This document shows positions 44,762 to 53,196 of a stretch of 64,000 bases of DNA, piece by piece (positions within the stretch are counted from its first letter, which is position 1; the number at the start of each line of letters is the position of its first letter). The stretch is taken from positions 620,001 through 684,000 of the forward strand of contig NZ_BMMB01000002.1 of assembly GCF_014645615.1 (NCBI RefSeq). Direction: 5' to 3'. A program made the translations under genes and the position numbers. The DNA is from Paenibacillus hunanensis. GTDB lineage: Bacteria; Bacillota; Bacilli; Paenibacillales; Paenibacillaceae. The notes beneath the pieces are model-generated. The model had not been told where the DNA came from, did no database searches, and saw only the letters and a program-made list of their open reading frames with translations.

Positions 44762-47700
44762 GTCATCATTTACAACATATCAGTGTACGCGTTGGCTTGA
44801 GTGAATATGGGGATGCACTCATCTATGGCACCAAGGAAGCGTATGGGCTTGTACCCGCGATGTATCTAAAGCAACTGCTATTTGCCTGGCATGAGCCATC
44901 CTTTTATGGGACAGAGCTACAGATCGAGCAGACACCGGAGGTCGAGCTGATCGTGCTGCCTGCCGAGCAGGTGATTCCCTTTTTTGCCGAGGCAGAGCTA
45001 CTTCATCATGTGCGCTGGAGCTGGGAAGAAGAAGCAGCCACCCTACGCCTGCTTGCCCCTGCACTGCTCGCCTGCCTGAATGATAAAAAGTACCTGCCTT
45101 CACTGGCAGCCTATCGCCGTGGACGATTGCAATGGAAATGGGATGCAGAGCAATTGCTGCGAGCCGTGCCGCGTGCACAGCGTCAGGCACTGCAAAGCGC
45201 ACTGAAAAACGATGTCACACCTGAAATGCTGGCTGGATTGCAGGCAGCCTTCTCTGCATCTGTATCAGAGCGATACTATAATTCGGAGGCGGAAAATGCG
45301 GATTTGCGGCGCGAGTTCCCAGCTTTATTTGACCGTAATAACAGCACGGCTGGACTGGACGAATCGACCTGGCTGATCACGATCGGATGGAAAAGTGATA
45401 CCGCCCCATTCCGTCCTGCACTTCAGCTACTGGAGCCAGAGGATACGAATAGCGGCTGGCGGCTACGACTCGTGCTTCAGGATAAGCAGGACGAGACGCA
45501 TCTGGTGCCGGTACAGCTACGGCTGGATGGATTGGCGCGTGGGGATTGGCCGACGGGCTGGGAAGCGCCTGTACAGGATCGCTCTGCCAACTGGCGTGAG
45601 CAGCTACGGGCGGTGCTACCAATTCAGCAATTCGGCACCGATGACGACATGATCGGACGCAGCCTGAGCAATGAGCAGGCATGGCGCTTCTTATCCCAAT
45701 ACAGTAACCGGCTATTACAGGCTGGATGGCTTGTCCTGTTACCTGCATGGTGGGAAACGGCACGCCGCAAGCGACCAAAGCTCAAGGCAAAGCTAAGCGA
45801 GGACGAAGACAAGCGTACCGGCAAATCCTTCTTCGGATTGGATGCGCTGATCGACTTCGACTGGCGTGTGGCGATTGGCGAGACGGAGCTAACCGAGGAT
45901 GAGTTCCTTGAGCTTGCGGAAAAGCAGGAGCGGCTAGCGCTATTCCGTGGACAATGGATTGTGCTTGATCCTGAGCTACTCGAACAGATTCGGCGCGCGA
46001 TGAGCGGTATTGATCGGCGCCGTGGTCTATCGTTTCAGGATGTATTACAGCTGCATCTGATGCGTCAGGGCAAGTCGGCTGGCGTGGAGGAAGCAGAAGC
46101 TGAGGACGAAGAGCTACTGGAAATGCAGCGCATCGAGATCGAGGTCGAGCTGAATGCACAGCTGGATGAGCTGATTCGCCAGATTAGTCAGCAAAATGAA
46201 TTACCACTCATCCCTATACCGGACGGATTACAGGCACAGCTACGCCCGTATCAGCAGGAAGGCTTCTCCTGGCTTAGCTTCCTGCGGCGCTTCGGTCTGG
46301 GTGCATGTCTTGCCGACGATATGGGTCTTGGTAAAACGATTCAGCTGATCACTTATCTACTGCATATCCGTGAGGATGCCGCTCGTATGAAACAGCTGGA
46401 AATCACACATGCGGATACGATAGCCGCGCGACAGGCAGAGGTGCAGAACGATCCGTCTGCGATGTCAGATGCTGATCGATCCAGCGCTCAGCAATACGGC
46501 AAGGATATAGAAGATCAGTATACACCTACCTCCCTTGTCGTCTGTCCAACATCGGTACTTGGTAACTGGCAAAAGGAGATCGCACGCTTTGCTCCTTCGC
46601 TGCGTGTTGCCCTACATTATGGCAGCAAGCGCACGAGCGGTGATGACTTCCAGCGATTAGTGGAGCAGCATGATGTGATTCTCACTTCGTATGCCACCGC
46701 ATCGCTTGATCAGGAGCTCCTTCAAACGATCACCTGGGCAACGGTCTGTCTGGACGAGGCGCAAAATATTAAAAACGCACAAACCCGTCAATCGCAGACG
46801 GTACGAAGTCTCCATGCACTGCACCGTGTCGCACTAACCGGGACACCGATTGAAAACCGACTGGCCGAGCTGTGGTCGATCTATGACTTTATCACCCCCG
46901 GCTATCTGGGCGGGATGAAGGGATTTCAGGATCGATTTGCAACACCGATCGAGAAGGAGCAGGATGAGGAGCGAACATTGGAGCTACAGCGCATGGTCAA
47001 GCCATTCATGCTGCGCCGTACGAAAAAAGACCCGAATATCCAGCTCAATCTGCCGGAGAAAAATGAGATGAAAACGTATCTGAACCTGACCCCGGAGCAA
47101 GGCGCAATGTACGATCAGGCGGTCAATCAGCTGATGCAGCAGGTGAATCAGCTACAGGGCATGAAGCGCAAGGGCGCGATTCTGTCTGCACTCACTCAGC
47201 TCAAGCTGATCTGCGATCATCCCGATCTGGTGCATATGCCACAGACGCTGGAGGAAGGGCAGGATCAGGAGCCAGAAGAGTTAAGTATGGAAAATGATGC
47301 ACTGATCAATCGCTCTGCCAAGCTGGAGCGGCTTCTGGAAATGGTACGCGAGCTACGTGAGGAAGGCGAGAAATGTCTGATTTTCACCCAGTATATCGGA
47401 ATGGGGCAGATGATTCAGCGCATATTAAGCGAGGAGCTGAATGAACCGGTGCTGTACCTGAACGGCAGCACCTCCAAAACCGCCCGTGACCGTATGATTG
47501 AGCAGTTCCAGGCACCCGGCGAGCCGAATATATTCATCCTGTCACTCAAGGCAGGCGGTGTCGGCTTGAACCTGACCGCAGCAAGCCATGTATTCCACGT
47601 CGATCGCTGGTGGAATCCTGCCGTCGAGAATCAGGCGACCGACCGAGCCTATCGGATGGGTCAGAAGCGTAACGTGCAGGTGCATAAGTTTATCTCACTT

Positions 47701-47853
47701 GGCACACTGGAGGAACGAATCGATGAGATGCTAGAAAGCAAACAGCAGCTCAGCAATAACATCATCGCTACGTCCGAGGGCTGGATTACGGAGCTGTCGA
47801 ATGATGAGCTACAGAGCTTGTTTAGCCTGCGGCGTGAATTTAGCGAAGTATAA
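44758..47853 (+). CDS. SNF2-family helicase, YwqA-like
   Basis: DNA-dependent ATPase of 1031 residues. The N-terminal half is the SNF2-associated region seen in YwqA-type proteins (about 1-480, acidic near 445-460). The ATPase core begins LRPYQQEGFSWLSFL. Walker A is DDMGLGKTIQL (near 525), the DEAQ box CLDEAQNIKN (near 665), and motif III VALTGTPIENR. The second lobe has IFTQYIGMGQMI, LKAGGVGLNLTAAS and YRMGQKRNVQVHKFI. An insertion of about 60 residues lies between motifs I and Ia. The start overlaps the upstream gene by 4 bp, so the two are translationally coupled. No SWIM finger is present in it. Confidence 0.92.
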   Translation: MSHHLQHISVRVGLSEYGDALIYGTKEAYGLVPAMYLKQLLFAWHEPSFYGTELQIEQTPEVELIVLPAEQVIPFFAEAELLHHVRWSWEEEAATLRLLAPALLACLNDKKYLPSLAAYRRGRLQWKWDAEQLLRAVPRAQRQALQSALKNDVTPEMLAGLQAAFSASVSERYYNSEAENADLRREFPALFDRNNSTAGLDESTWLITIGWKSDTAPFRPALQLLEPEDTNSGWRLRLVLQDKQDETHLVPVQLRLDGLARGDWPTGWEAPVQDRSANWREQLRAVLPIQQFGTDDDMIGRSLSNEQAWRFLSQYSNRLLQAGWLVLLPAWWETARRKRPKLKAKLSEDEDKRTGKSFFGLDALIDFDWRVAIGETELTEDEFLELAEKQERLALFRGQWIVLDPELLEQIRRAMSGIDRRRGLSFQDVLQLHLMRQGKSAGVEEAEAEDEELLEMQRIEIEVELNAQLDELIRQISQQNELPLIPIPDGLQAQLRPYQQEGFSWLSFLRRFGLGACLADDMGLGKTIQLITYLLHIREDAARMKQLEITHADTIAARQAEVQNDPSAMSDADRSSAQQYGKDIEDQYTPTSLVVCPTSVLGNWQKEIARFAPSLRVALHYGSKRTSGDDFQRLVEQHDVILTSYATASLDQELLQTITWATVCLDEAQNIKNAQTRQSQTVRSLHALHRVALTGTPIENRLAELWSIYDFITPGYLGGMKGFQDRFATPIEKEQDEERTLELQRMVKPFMLRRTKKDPNIQLNLPEKNEMKTYLNLTPEQGAMYDQAVNQLMQQVNQLQGMKRKGAILSALTQLKLICDHPDLVHMPQTLEEGQDQEPEELSMENDALINRSAKLERLLEMVRELREEGEKCLIFTQYIGMGQMIQRILSEELNEPVLYLNGSTSKTARDRMIEQFQAPGEPNIFILSLKAGGVGLNLTAASHVFHVDRWWNPAVENQATDRAYRMGQKRNVQVHKFISLGTLEERIDEMLESKQQLSNNIIATSEGWITELSNDELQSLFSLRREFSEV

Positions 47854-47924
47854 GGTTAGAAAGGCTATACAGGCTGTGACATGAATTTAGCGAAGCATGA
47901 GGCTCGAAGAGCTTGTAGAGGCTG
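47835..47924 (+). repeat. Duplicated 3' end of the YwqA-like gene
   Basis: The end of the gene (TGAATTTAGCGAAG..., 47835-47876) is repeated immediately after it at 47882-47924 with roughly three quarters identity. The second copy is untranslated and decayed. It looks like an old tandem duplication. Confidence 0.6.
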
Positions 47925-47980
47925 ATCAAGGCTGAATCGATCGTATCATGTCAGGCAAGTTGGTCTGTGAAAGGTTGATT

Positions 47981-48031
47981 GGTTTTATGGATTGAGTGGT
48001 TTTGTGGATTGATTAGTTCTATAGGTCGATC
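47981..48031 (+). repeat. Degenerate 17-bp tandem repeat
   Basis: Three units in a row: GGTTTTATGGATTGAGT, GGTTTTGTGGATTGATT, AGTTCTATAGGTCGATC, followed by a partial CGTTTTAGATG. The first two differ at only two positions, and the third is more diverged. Confidence 0.55.
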
Positions 48032-48179
48032 CGTTTTAGATGTTGCGCAGCTTGAATAGACGATAAAGATCGTTAACCGATATCGCTAGCTTGAACAGCA
48101 TGAATTCGCTGGACAAGAAGCGAATATACAACGCACCGATTCGCTTCATCTGTATAAATATTTGTTCCATTAGGGGCTG

Positions 48180-48232
48180 CCCGAGTGGTTGGCTGGATAC
48201 GTTAGTATTCCGGTGAATTACTCGGGTTTATT
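48180..48232 (+). terminator. Terminator-like long hairpin
   Basis: CCCGAGT (48180-48186) pairs with ACTCGGG (48220-48226) and is followed by TTTATTTTTG. Inside, GGATAC pairs with GTATTCC. It is well placed to end the YwqB/YwqA-like operon, about 330 bp after the stop. Confidence 0.55.
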
Positions 48233-48466
48233 TTTGATTTTATTTGTATGACAGAGAGCTACGGAGAATCAGGCTGATCAAGTAGCTGATGAATAGGATG
48301 GATTCGCGGCTGTGCTCATGGTTGTGTTGATAAGATACGTGTTTATGTGATGATATCAAATTTTAATTTACAAACCGATGGTCTGTTTTTATAATATGCT
48401 TATCAACTAGCAAATGATTTCTCGTAAGAATCTCTCATCCAGCGCAACAAAGTACGATTCGATTGT

Positions 48467-48519
48467 GCAGTATAGCTGAGTTTACCTCTTTTAGAGCAGT
48501 ATGGCTGACCTCTTTTAGA
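48467..48519 (+). repeat. Direct repeat
   Basis: GCAGTATAGCTGA...CCTCTTTTAGA is followed at once by GCAGTATGGCTGACCTCTTTTAGA; the second unit is 5 bp shorter. A further partial unit (GGTATGG) follows. Confidence 0.5.
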
Positions 48520-48670
48520 TAGGTATGGATGCTTGAAACGATTAGATAAACGCAATTAGCTGTTTGAATAAGACAACTCTATTTCACAGCTTATAGCCAC
48601 TCTGTGATGGATGCGATTATTGGGTAAGCAAGCTTGCTAGTCTGCCATGAAAATTTCAGGAGGTTATACG

Positions 48671-49288
48671 ATGAAGAACGAGGAACGCCGCCAGCTATCC
48701 CAGCAAAAGCTACTCCAGGCAGCGCGTGAGCTATTGCGAGAGAACAATGTACATGCCATCACCATGAACGATCTGATGGAGCGCTCGGGATTGTCCAAAG
48801 GAGCGATTTTCCACTACGTTCGCAGTCGCGATGAAATCTTCATCTGGCTACTCAATGAGCGGCTGGAATCCGTCGATGCGGAGTTTGAGCATGAAGTCGA
48901 GCAGCAGCAGGAGCCAGACTTTTATCGACCGATGGATGCGATTATCAAGCGCATGATGGAGCTGACCGATCCGCAGGAGATGACGAATCGAGTCTTTTTA
49001 TATTTGCTTGGTAAGGAGGAGGATCCGCTCATTCGGCAAGCATTACAGGACTTTCAGCGGCAATCGGTTCAGTATGCAGAGCACTGGATTGTACGTGGAC
49101 AGGAACGAGGTGTCATTCCTGCTACGGTCGATGCAAGGTTCGTGGCCGAGTATTTCACCCTTATTCAGTTTGGATTGCGGGTGAGTCATTCCTTTGCCGA
49201 TACGCCGCATGAATCGCGGCTGCATATGTCTCAGCTACGCGAGCATATGATTCGTTCGCTGCTGGGTATGTCGTCCGAGCCTTTGTAG
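48671..49288 (+). CDS. TetR-family transcriptional regulator
   Basis: Repressor-type protein of 205 residues. The N-terminal helix-turn-helix (about 8-55) reads LLQAARELLRENN, ITMNDLMERSGLSKGAIFHY and VRSRDEIFIWLL. The ligand-binding C-terminal part is helical and not assigned. The ATG at 48671 is six bases from AGGAGGT; the longer frame at 48647 includes that site. The DoxX-like membrane-protein gene follows 39 bp downstream and is probably its co-transcribed target. Confidence 0.9.
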   Translation: MKNEERRQLSQQKLLQAARELLRENNVHAITMNDLMERSGLSKGAIFHYVRSRDEIFIWLLNERLESVDAEFEHEVEQQQEPDFYRPMDAIIKRMMELTDPQEMTNRVFLYLLGKEEDPLIRQALQDFQRQSVQYAEHWIVRGQERGVIPATVDARFVAEYFTLIQFGLRVSHSFADTPHESRLHMSQLREHMIRSLLGMSSEPL

Positions 49289-49327
49289 CGTGAATCTTAG
49301 CATAACGATTGGGAAGGAGACTGCTGT

Positions 49328-49780
49328 ATGATTTCTCTTATTGTATTAACGATTGCTTTTGTCGTGCTACGAATGATCGGCTGGGCAGGTGTGGAACCAC
49401 TTAATCACTGGCACCCGTGTCTGCAAATCGCTCTGGCAATCATGCTTCTGATCACCGCCTCTGCACACTGGGGTAAACGTCGGGCAGAAATGATCCGTAT
49501 GGTGCCACCCTTTTTCTCTCATCCTGCTATGCTGGTCAGTCTGACGGGCATACTGGAAATCATGGGTGCGATCGGTCTGGTTATTCCCTTTACCGTGATC
49601 AACGGCATCGCGGCAATTGGGCTATTTCTGCTCATGCTGGCGCTATTCCCTGCTAATGTGCATGCTGCCAGACAGCATTTAACACTCGGTGGTCGTCCGG
49701 TAACGCCACTACCATTACGTACAGCGATGCAGTTGCTCTATCTGGTGCTGATCATACTGGCTTCCCCGTGGTTTGCTTGA
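49328..49780 (+). CDS. DoxX-like small membrane protein
   Basis: Membrane protein of 150 residues with four hydrophobic segments (MISLIVLTIAFVVL, IALAIMLLITASAHW, LVSLTGILEIMGAIGLVIPF, MQLLYLVLIILASPW). Its spacing and the GILEIMGAIGLVIP segment are typical of DoxX-like proteins. No enzymatic motif. GGAAGGAG precedes the ATG. It follows a TetR gene, as these proteins often do, which suggests regulated expression in a stress or xenobiotic response. The exact role is unknown. Confidence 0.8.
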   Translation: MISLIVLTIAFVVLRMIGWAGVEPLNHWHPCLQIALAIMLLITASAHWGKRRAEMIRMVPPFFSHPAMLVSLTGILEIMGAIGLVIPFTVINGIAAIGLFLLMLALFPANVHAARQHLTLGGRPVTPLPLRTAMQLLYLVLIILASPWFA

Positions 49781-49854
49781 TGGATTCGATTCTAATCAAT
49801 ACATTTTATCCGCGACTTAGCATTAGCATCCCTCACCACTCGATAATCACGACA

Positions 49855-49882
49855 AAAAGCCGCTGTCAGCGAACAGCGGTTG
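49855..49882 (-). terminator. Terminator overlapping the end of the LacI gene
   Basis: ACCGCTGT and ACAGCGGC form a stem with a 6-base loop; TTTTTGTCG follows on the minus strand. The LacI stop codon (49866-49868) lies within the stem, so the last codons double as terminator sequence. On the plus strand it can also end the DoxX transcript. Confidence 0.75.
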
Positions 49883-50855
49883 ATTGACGAATGATCAGCT
49901 CTGGACAAATACACACACCTGGCACAGGCTGATCAGGCTCATTAATTTTACGTAGCATCTGCTGGACGGCTGCACGAGCAATCTCATCTGCGGGCTGACG
50001 AATGGTCGTGAGTAGAGGATGCAGCTTGGCAGCGATCACCTGATCATCATAGCCGATTACGGAAATATCGCGTGGTACAGACAAACCTGCTTCCAGTAAT
50101 GCATTGATAAAGCCCAGCGCAATATAATCGTCTCCAGCAAATATAGCCTCAGGAAGCGTATCTGCTTCTAACCAGCGCCGAGCAGTCGCATAGCCAAATC
50201 CAATACTATATTCGCCCTGCTCGATCATTATCGGCTCAAGCCCCTCTTCCTGCAAAGCCTGCACAAAGCCCCGTCTGCGCTCAACGGTACTCCGATACAG
50301 CTCTTCTCCGCACAGATGCGCGATACGCTGATGCCCCTGCTCTAGCAAATGTCGTCCTGCCACATAGCCACCACGATAGTTATCAATCTGCACTGCTTCC
50401 TCATTATGCGCAGGCTGCTGATTATCAATCAGCACATACGGAATATGGCGTGCTCGCAGCTCACGGACAAAGTCTTCTTCCTCCACCGGTGATAGCAGAA
50501 TCAACCCATCCAGACGATCCTCCTGAATCATATAATGCTGACCGCTATGATCCAGCCCTCGCGAGACGGAGATCGCCAGATAGTAGCCCTCAGCAGCTAG
50601 CAGATCGTTGATCTCTTTGGCGACCGAATCAAAAAAAGAATCCTGTAGCGTTGTCACGATCAAGCCAATCGTTCCCGTTCGTCCTCTTGCCAGCGAACGC
50701 GCTGCTGCACTGGGACGATAATCCAGCTCGCGGATCGCTTCCAGCACCTTTAGCCGATTTTTCTCACGTACGGTCTGTGCACCGTTCAGCACACGCGATA
50801 CGGTCACGACCGATAGCCCGGATCGCTTGGCGACATCGAAAATGCTAGTTTTCAT
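49866..50855 (-). CDS. LacI-family transcriptional regulator
   Basis: Repressor of 329 residues. The DNA-binding headpiece (1-55) reads TSIFDVAKRSGLSVVTVSRVLNG with hinge YRPSAAARSLARGRTG. The periplasmic-binding-protein-like sensor (about 60-325) has IGLIVTTLQDSFF, DRLDGLILLSP, HQRIAHLCGE, AIFAGDDYIALGF and ISVIGYDDQ, landmarks for sugar-sensing members. Its start overlaps the end of msrA by 11 bp, so the two are coupled. No sugar gene is adjacent. Its operator and effector are unknown. Confidence 0.92.
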   Translation of the reverse strand: MKTSIFDVAKRSGLSVVTVSRVLNGAQTVREKNRLKVLEAIRELDYRPSAAARSLARGRTGTIGLIVTTLQDSFFDSVAKEINDLLAAEGYYLAISVSRGLDHSGQHYMIQEDRLDGLILLSPVEEEDFVRELRARHIPYVLIDNQQPAHNEEAVQIDNYRGGYVAGRHLLEQGHQRIAHLCGEELYRSTVERRRGFVQALQEEGLEPIMIEQGEYSIGFGYATARRWLEADTLPEAIFAGDDYIALGFINALLEAGLSVPRDISVIGYDDQVIAAKLHPLLTTIRQPADEIARAAVQQMLRKINEPDQPVPGVCICPELIIRQSTAVR

Positions 50856-51504
50856 TCGCTACGCTCCTATCTATCATCGTGTCCAGTAGTTGCTCGTAAC
50901 GCTGCTGCATCAGTGGCTCAAGCGGCTCGGGCCAGCTCGGTAGCTCTGCGCGTATCCGCTCCACTGTGGTCTGCTGACGAGTCCAGCCATTCAGCCTTGC
51001 CGCCAGTGTGGTGTCCAGTGCTTTAACATCCCAATCCGATACGGTCGCTTCATATAGCTCAACCAGCTGCTCCAGCACATCAGGCTGACGCTGTAAATAA
51101 TACTTCTGATGCCGCTCGTCCACCGGGTAAAAGGTCATATCCAGACGAATGATCGTTTCCTTACGCGCCTCGTCTGCCTGCTGTAGCTGCTGTGCCACCT
51201 GCAATTGCCGTTCATTAGTACATAAAATGAGCGAGCGGTACCGTGGCTCTGCTCGATAGCCATTAATCGCAGCCGGACGGTGACGCTGCCAGAATTGCTC
51301 CAGCAGCTGCTCCAGTGGCAGCACGGCTTCATCATATACCACCTGTACCGTTTCCGAATGATCCGCTGGCTGACGGTAGCCTGGATCTTCACTCTGTCCA
51401 CCGGCTAATCCAGCCGTCGTGCCGACCACACCCTCCATTGCGCCGATCCATGCTTCCGGTCCCCAGAAGCAGCCCATGCCGAGTCGGATCGTTTCATTGC
51501 CCAT
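50845..51504 (-). CDS. msrA: Peptide-methionine (S)-S-oxide reductase
   Basis: Repair enzyme of 219 residues reducing methionine-S-sulfoxide in oxidised proteins. The active-site Cys12 is in GCFWG close to the N-terminus, followed by VVGTTAGLAGG (the usual VxxGYxGG region), DHSETVQVVYD (where others have GHAE) and QKYYLQRQ. The C-terminal 60 residues are longer than the core domain. Substitutions around the second and third motifs make it a divergent member. The ATG at 51504 has AGGAGG eight bases upstream; the longer frame starts with GTG. It overlaps the LacI gene downstream and lies 45 bp from the EEP-family gene upstream. Confidence 0.83.
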   Translation of the reverse strand: MGNETIRLGMGCFWGPEAWIGAMEGVVGTTAGLAGGQSEDPGYRQPADHSETVQVVYDEAVLPLEQLLEQFWQRHRPAAINGYRAEPRYRSLILCTNERQLQVAQQLQQADEARKETIIRLDMTFYPVDERHQKYYLQRQPDVLEQLVELYEATVSDWDVKALDTTLAARLNGWTRQQTTVERIRAELPSWPEPLEPLMQQRYEQLLDTMIDRSVANEN

Positions 51505-51549
51505 TCTGGACACCTCCTATTCCTTTTGTTGTAGCGATATGCGTAGCCA

Positions 51550-52380
51550 TCAGGACAGCTTCAGCTCGACCATCACGCCAAAATGATCCGACACCACCGC
51601 ACCATTACTGCCATTCAGCGCCACACGTGATCGTTCCACCTGTAGCTCCCGATTGCTATAAATATAATCAATCCGTAACGGATGCTCATTGCCTTCCCAG
51701 CCTGCGATCGATTTGGTTACGGTATGCCCTTTATCCTTATCGACAGCCAGCGTGTACGTATCCTTCCAGATGTGCTTCATCATATAGTCATAGCCTTCCT
51801 CACGAATCTCTGCCACATTGTTAAAGTCACCGAGAAACAGAATCGGCTCCTGCTGACACGGCGCAAGCAGCTCCTCCGCCCGATCCCATTGCGGACGAAA
51901 CGGCTCGACCTCATCATTCCACCAGCCAAAATGTCCATTCGCTAGCCATACCGCCTGTCCTTCATGCTCTGTGCGTACAGCAAGCACCTTACGCGTCTTA
52001 TAATGCTCATAGATTCGCTGCGTCGATACATGCCCCAATACCGCATCATTAAACGGTGCGCGCGACAGAATCGCCAGTCCTTCATCAAAACGACCACGTG
52101 CTGCCGAATGCACCGGCACCCATGTCCAGTGATAATTTTCTTGCAGACGTGATAGTAAAACATACGCATAATTATCCGCCCGAATGACGGCATCCGCATC
52201 CGCCGCAAAATAATGCCCCAGATGGGATGGCTCCAATGGCGGCTCTGCCGCGCGCTGATTGACCTCCTGCATGGCGATCACATCGAACTGCTCGTTATTA
52301 ATAAAATCCGCCAGCTGTCCAATCTTCTCCAGCTGATTCTCTTCATGCCAGCCATGTACATTTAACGTCAATAATTTCAT
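51550..52380 (-). CDS. Endonuclease/exonuclease/phosphatase-family hydrolase
   Basis: Metal-dependent phosphoesterase of 276 residues with the exonuclease III-like fold: TLNVHGWH, IAMQEVNQ (metal Glu), the GLAILSR strand, FLGDFNN (catalytic Asp and Asn), RIDYIYSN and a C-terminal VSDHFGVMVEL carrying the catalytic Asp-His. All active-site motifs are present. No signal peptide, so it acts in the cytoplasm. Members cleave nucleic acids, inositol phosphates or sphingolipids, and the substrate is not readable from the sequence. GGAG precedes the ATG. It is first in a likely unit with msrA and lacI. Confidence 0.88.
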   Translation of the reverse strand: MKLLTLNVHGWHEENQLEKIGQLADFINNEQFDVIAMQEVNQRAAEPPLEPSHLGHYFAADADAVIRADNYAYVLLSRLQENYHWTWVPVHSAARGRFDEGLAILSRAPFNDAVLGHVSTQRIYEHYKTRKVLAVRTEHEGQAVWLANGHFGWWNDEVEPFRPQWDRAEELLAPCQQEPILFLGDFNNVAEIREEGYDYMMKHIWKDTYTLAVDKDKGHTVTKSIAGWEGNEHPLRIDYIYSNRELQVERSRVALNGSNGAVVSDHFGVMVELKLS

Positions 52381-52707
52381 CGCTCTACTCCATCCTTCGT
52401 CTAGTTCAGCCTACCTGATCCTTACCTTTATTAACCGCAAAGCTTGACTGTACTGCATCGTAATCGCTCGACCTCACTGCCGAAACGCCTTACTTCCACT
52501 ATACCATAGCTTCCAGATGACAAAACGGCACAACAAAAAATCCTGCCGGATCATGGAGATACCAGCAGGATGAGCATTCGTATGAGAAAGTGTACAACGT
52601 GGATTCAGATGACCGCACTATACTGACTACATGACTACATGCGATGCAGACAGGCTACAAATACGGACAGTTACTCCAGATTCCATCCTGCTCCTGCTTC
52701 CAGTAGC
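52381..52707. other. Intergenic region
   Basis: Holds the leader of the EEP-family gene and the terminator of the IIA gene. No further gene is supported. Confidence 0.4.
52540..52571 (-). terminator. Terminator after the PTS IIA gene
   Basis: ATCCTGC pairs with GCAGGAT with further pairing (GGTATC/GATCC) inside; TTTTTTG follows on the minus strand. It lies about 140 bp past the IIA stop. Confidence 0.75.
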
Positions 52708-53196
52708 TTAACGCTGAATAGTCAGCACCTGCTGCTGCCCGGCGATAACGTCACCCAACTGCTCGGTAACACCCTTCACCGCATCCTGACCATCTGGCAC
52801 GATGAATGGCGTGATCACAGGATAGCCTGCCGCTTGAATCTGAGCGATATCAAATTCGAGCAGCAATTGACCCTGCTTGATTTTATCACCTGTCGCCACA
52901 TGAGCCGTAAAGCCTTCGCCCTTGAGTGATACCGTATCAACACCAACGTGAATCAGCACCTGAATGCCAGAGCTATGCTCGATCAGCATCGCATGCTTTG
53001 TTTTGAATAGCTGCGCGATCTTACCATCAAATGGTGCGTGTACTTTACCTTCGTGAGGTTCAATCGCAATACCCTGACCCATCAGCTTGTCAGCAAATGC
53101 GGGATCCGGCACGTTCGACAGATCGACCGCCTTACCTGTAATGGGAGCGAATGCCTCGATCGGGCCTGTTTTATCCTTTTTGAAAAATGACAGCAT
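52708..53196 (-). CDS. PTS glucose-type IIA protein, stand-alone
   Basis: Cytoplasmic phosphotransferase component of 162 residues (EIIA-Glc/Crr type). It takes phosphate from HPr and passes it to a membrane EIIB-EIIC. The active His83 is in VLIHVGVDTVSL and the auxiliary His68 in KTKHAMLIEH. The start FFKKDKTGPIEAFAPITGK is typical. No IIB or IIC domain is attached or nearby, so it must serve a permease encoded elsewhere, and may also act as a regulator. The ATG at 53196 has AGGAGGAG eight bases upstream; the open frame extends further without a site. Confidence 0.92.
   Translation of the reverse strand: MLSFFKKDKTGPIEAFAPITGKAVDLSNVPDPAFADKLMGQGIAIEPHEGKVHAPFDGKIAQLFKTKHAMLIEHSSGIQVLIHVGVDTVSLKGEGFTAHVATGDKIKQGQLLLEFDIAQIQAAGYPVITPFIVPDGQDAVKGVTEQLGDVIAGQQQVLTIQR

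Larger units (their letters stand above)
47854..48670. other. Gene-free region with degenerate repeats
   Basis: About 800 bp between the YwqA-like gene and the TetR gene. It holds a decayed copy of the gene end, a 17-bp tandem repeat (47981-48031), a large terminator-like hairpin (48180-48232) and a 24-29 bp direct repeat (48467-48519). No ORF with a ribosome site was found. Confidence 0.5.

Noticed and set aside
48176..48232. Sequence resembling a tRNA D-arm (GCCCGAGTGGTTGGCTGG).
   Set aside because: No anticodon arm, T-loop or acceptor stem follows. It folds better as a terminator hairpin with a T-rich tail.
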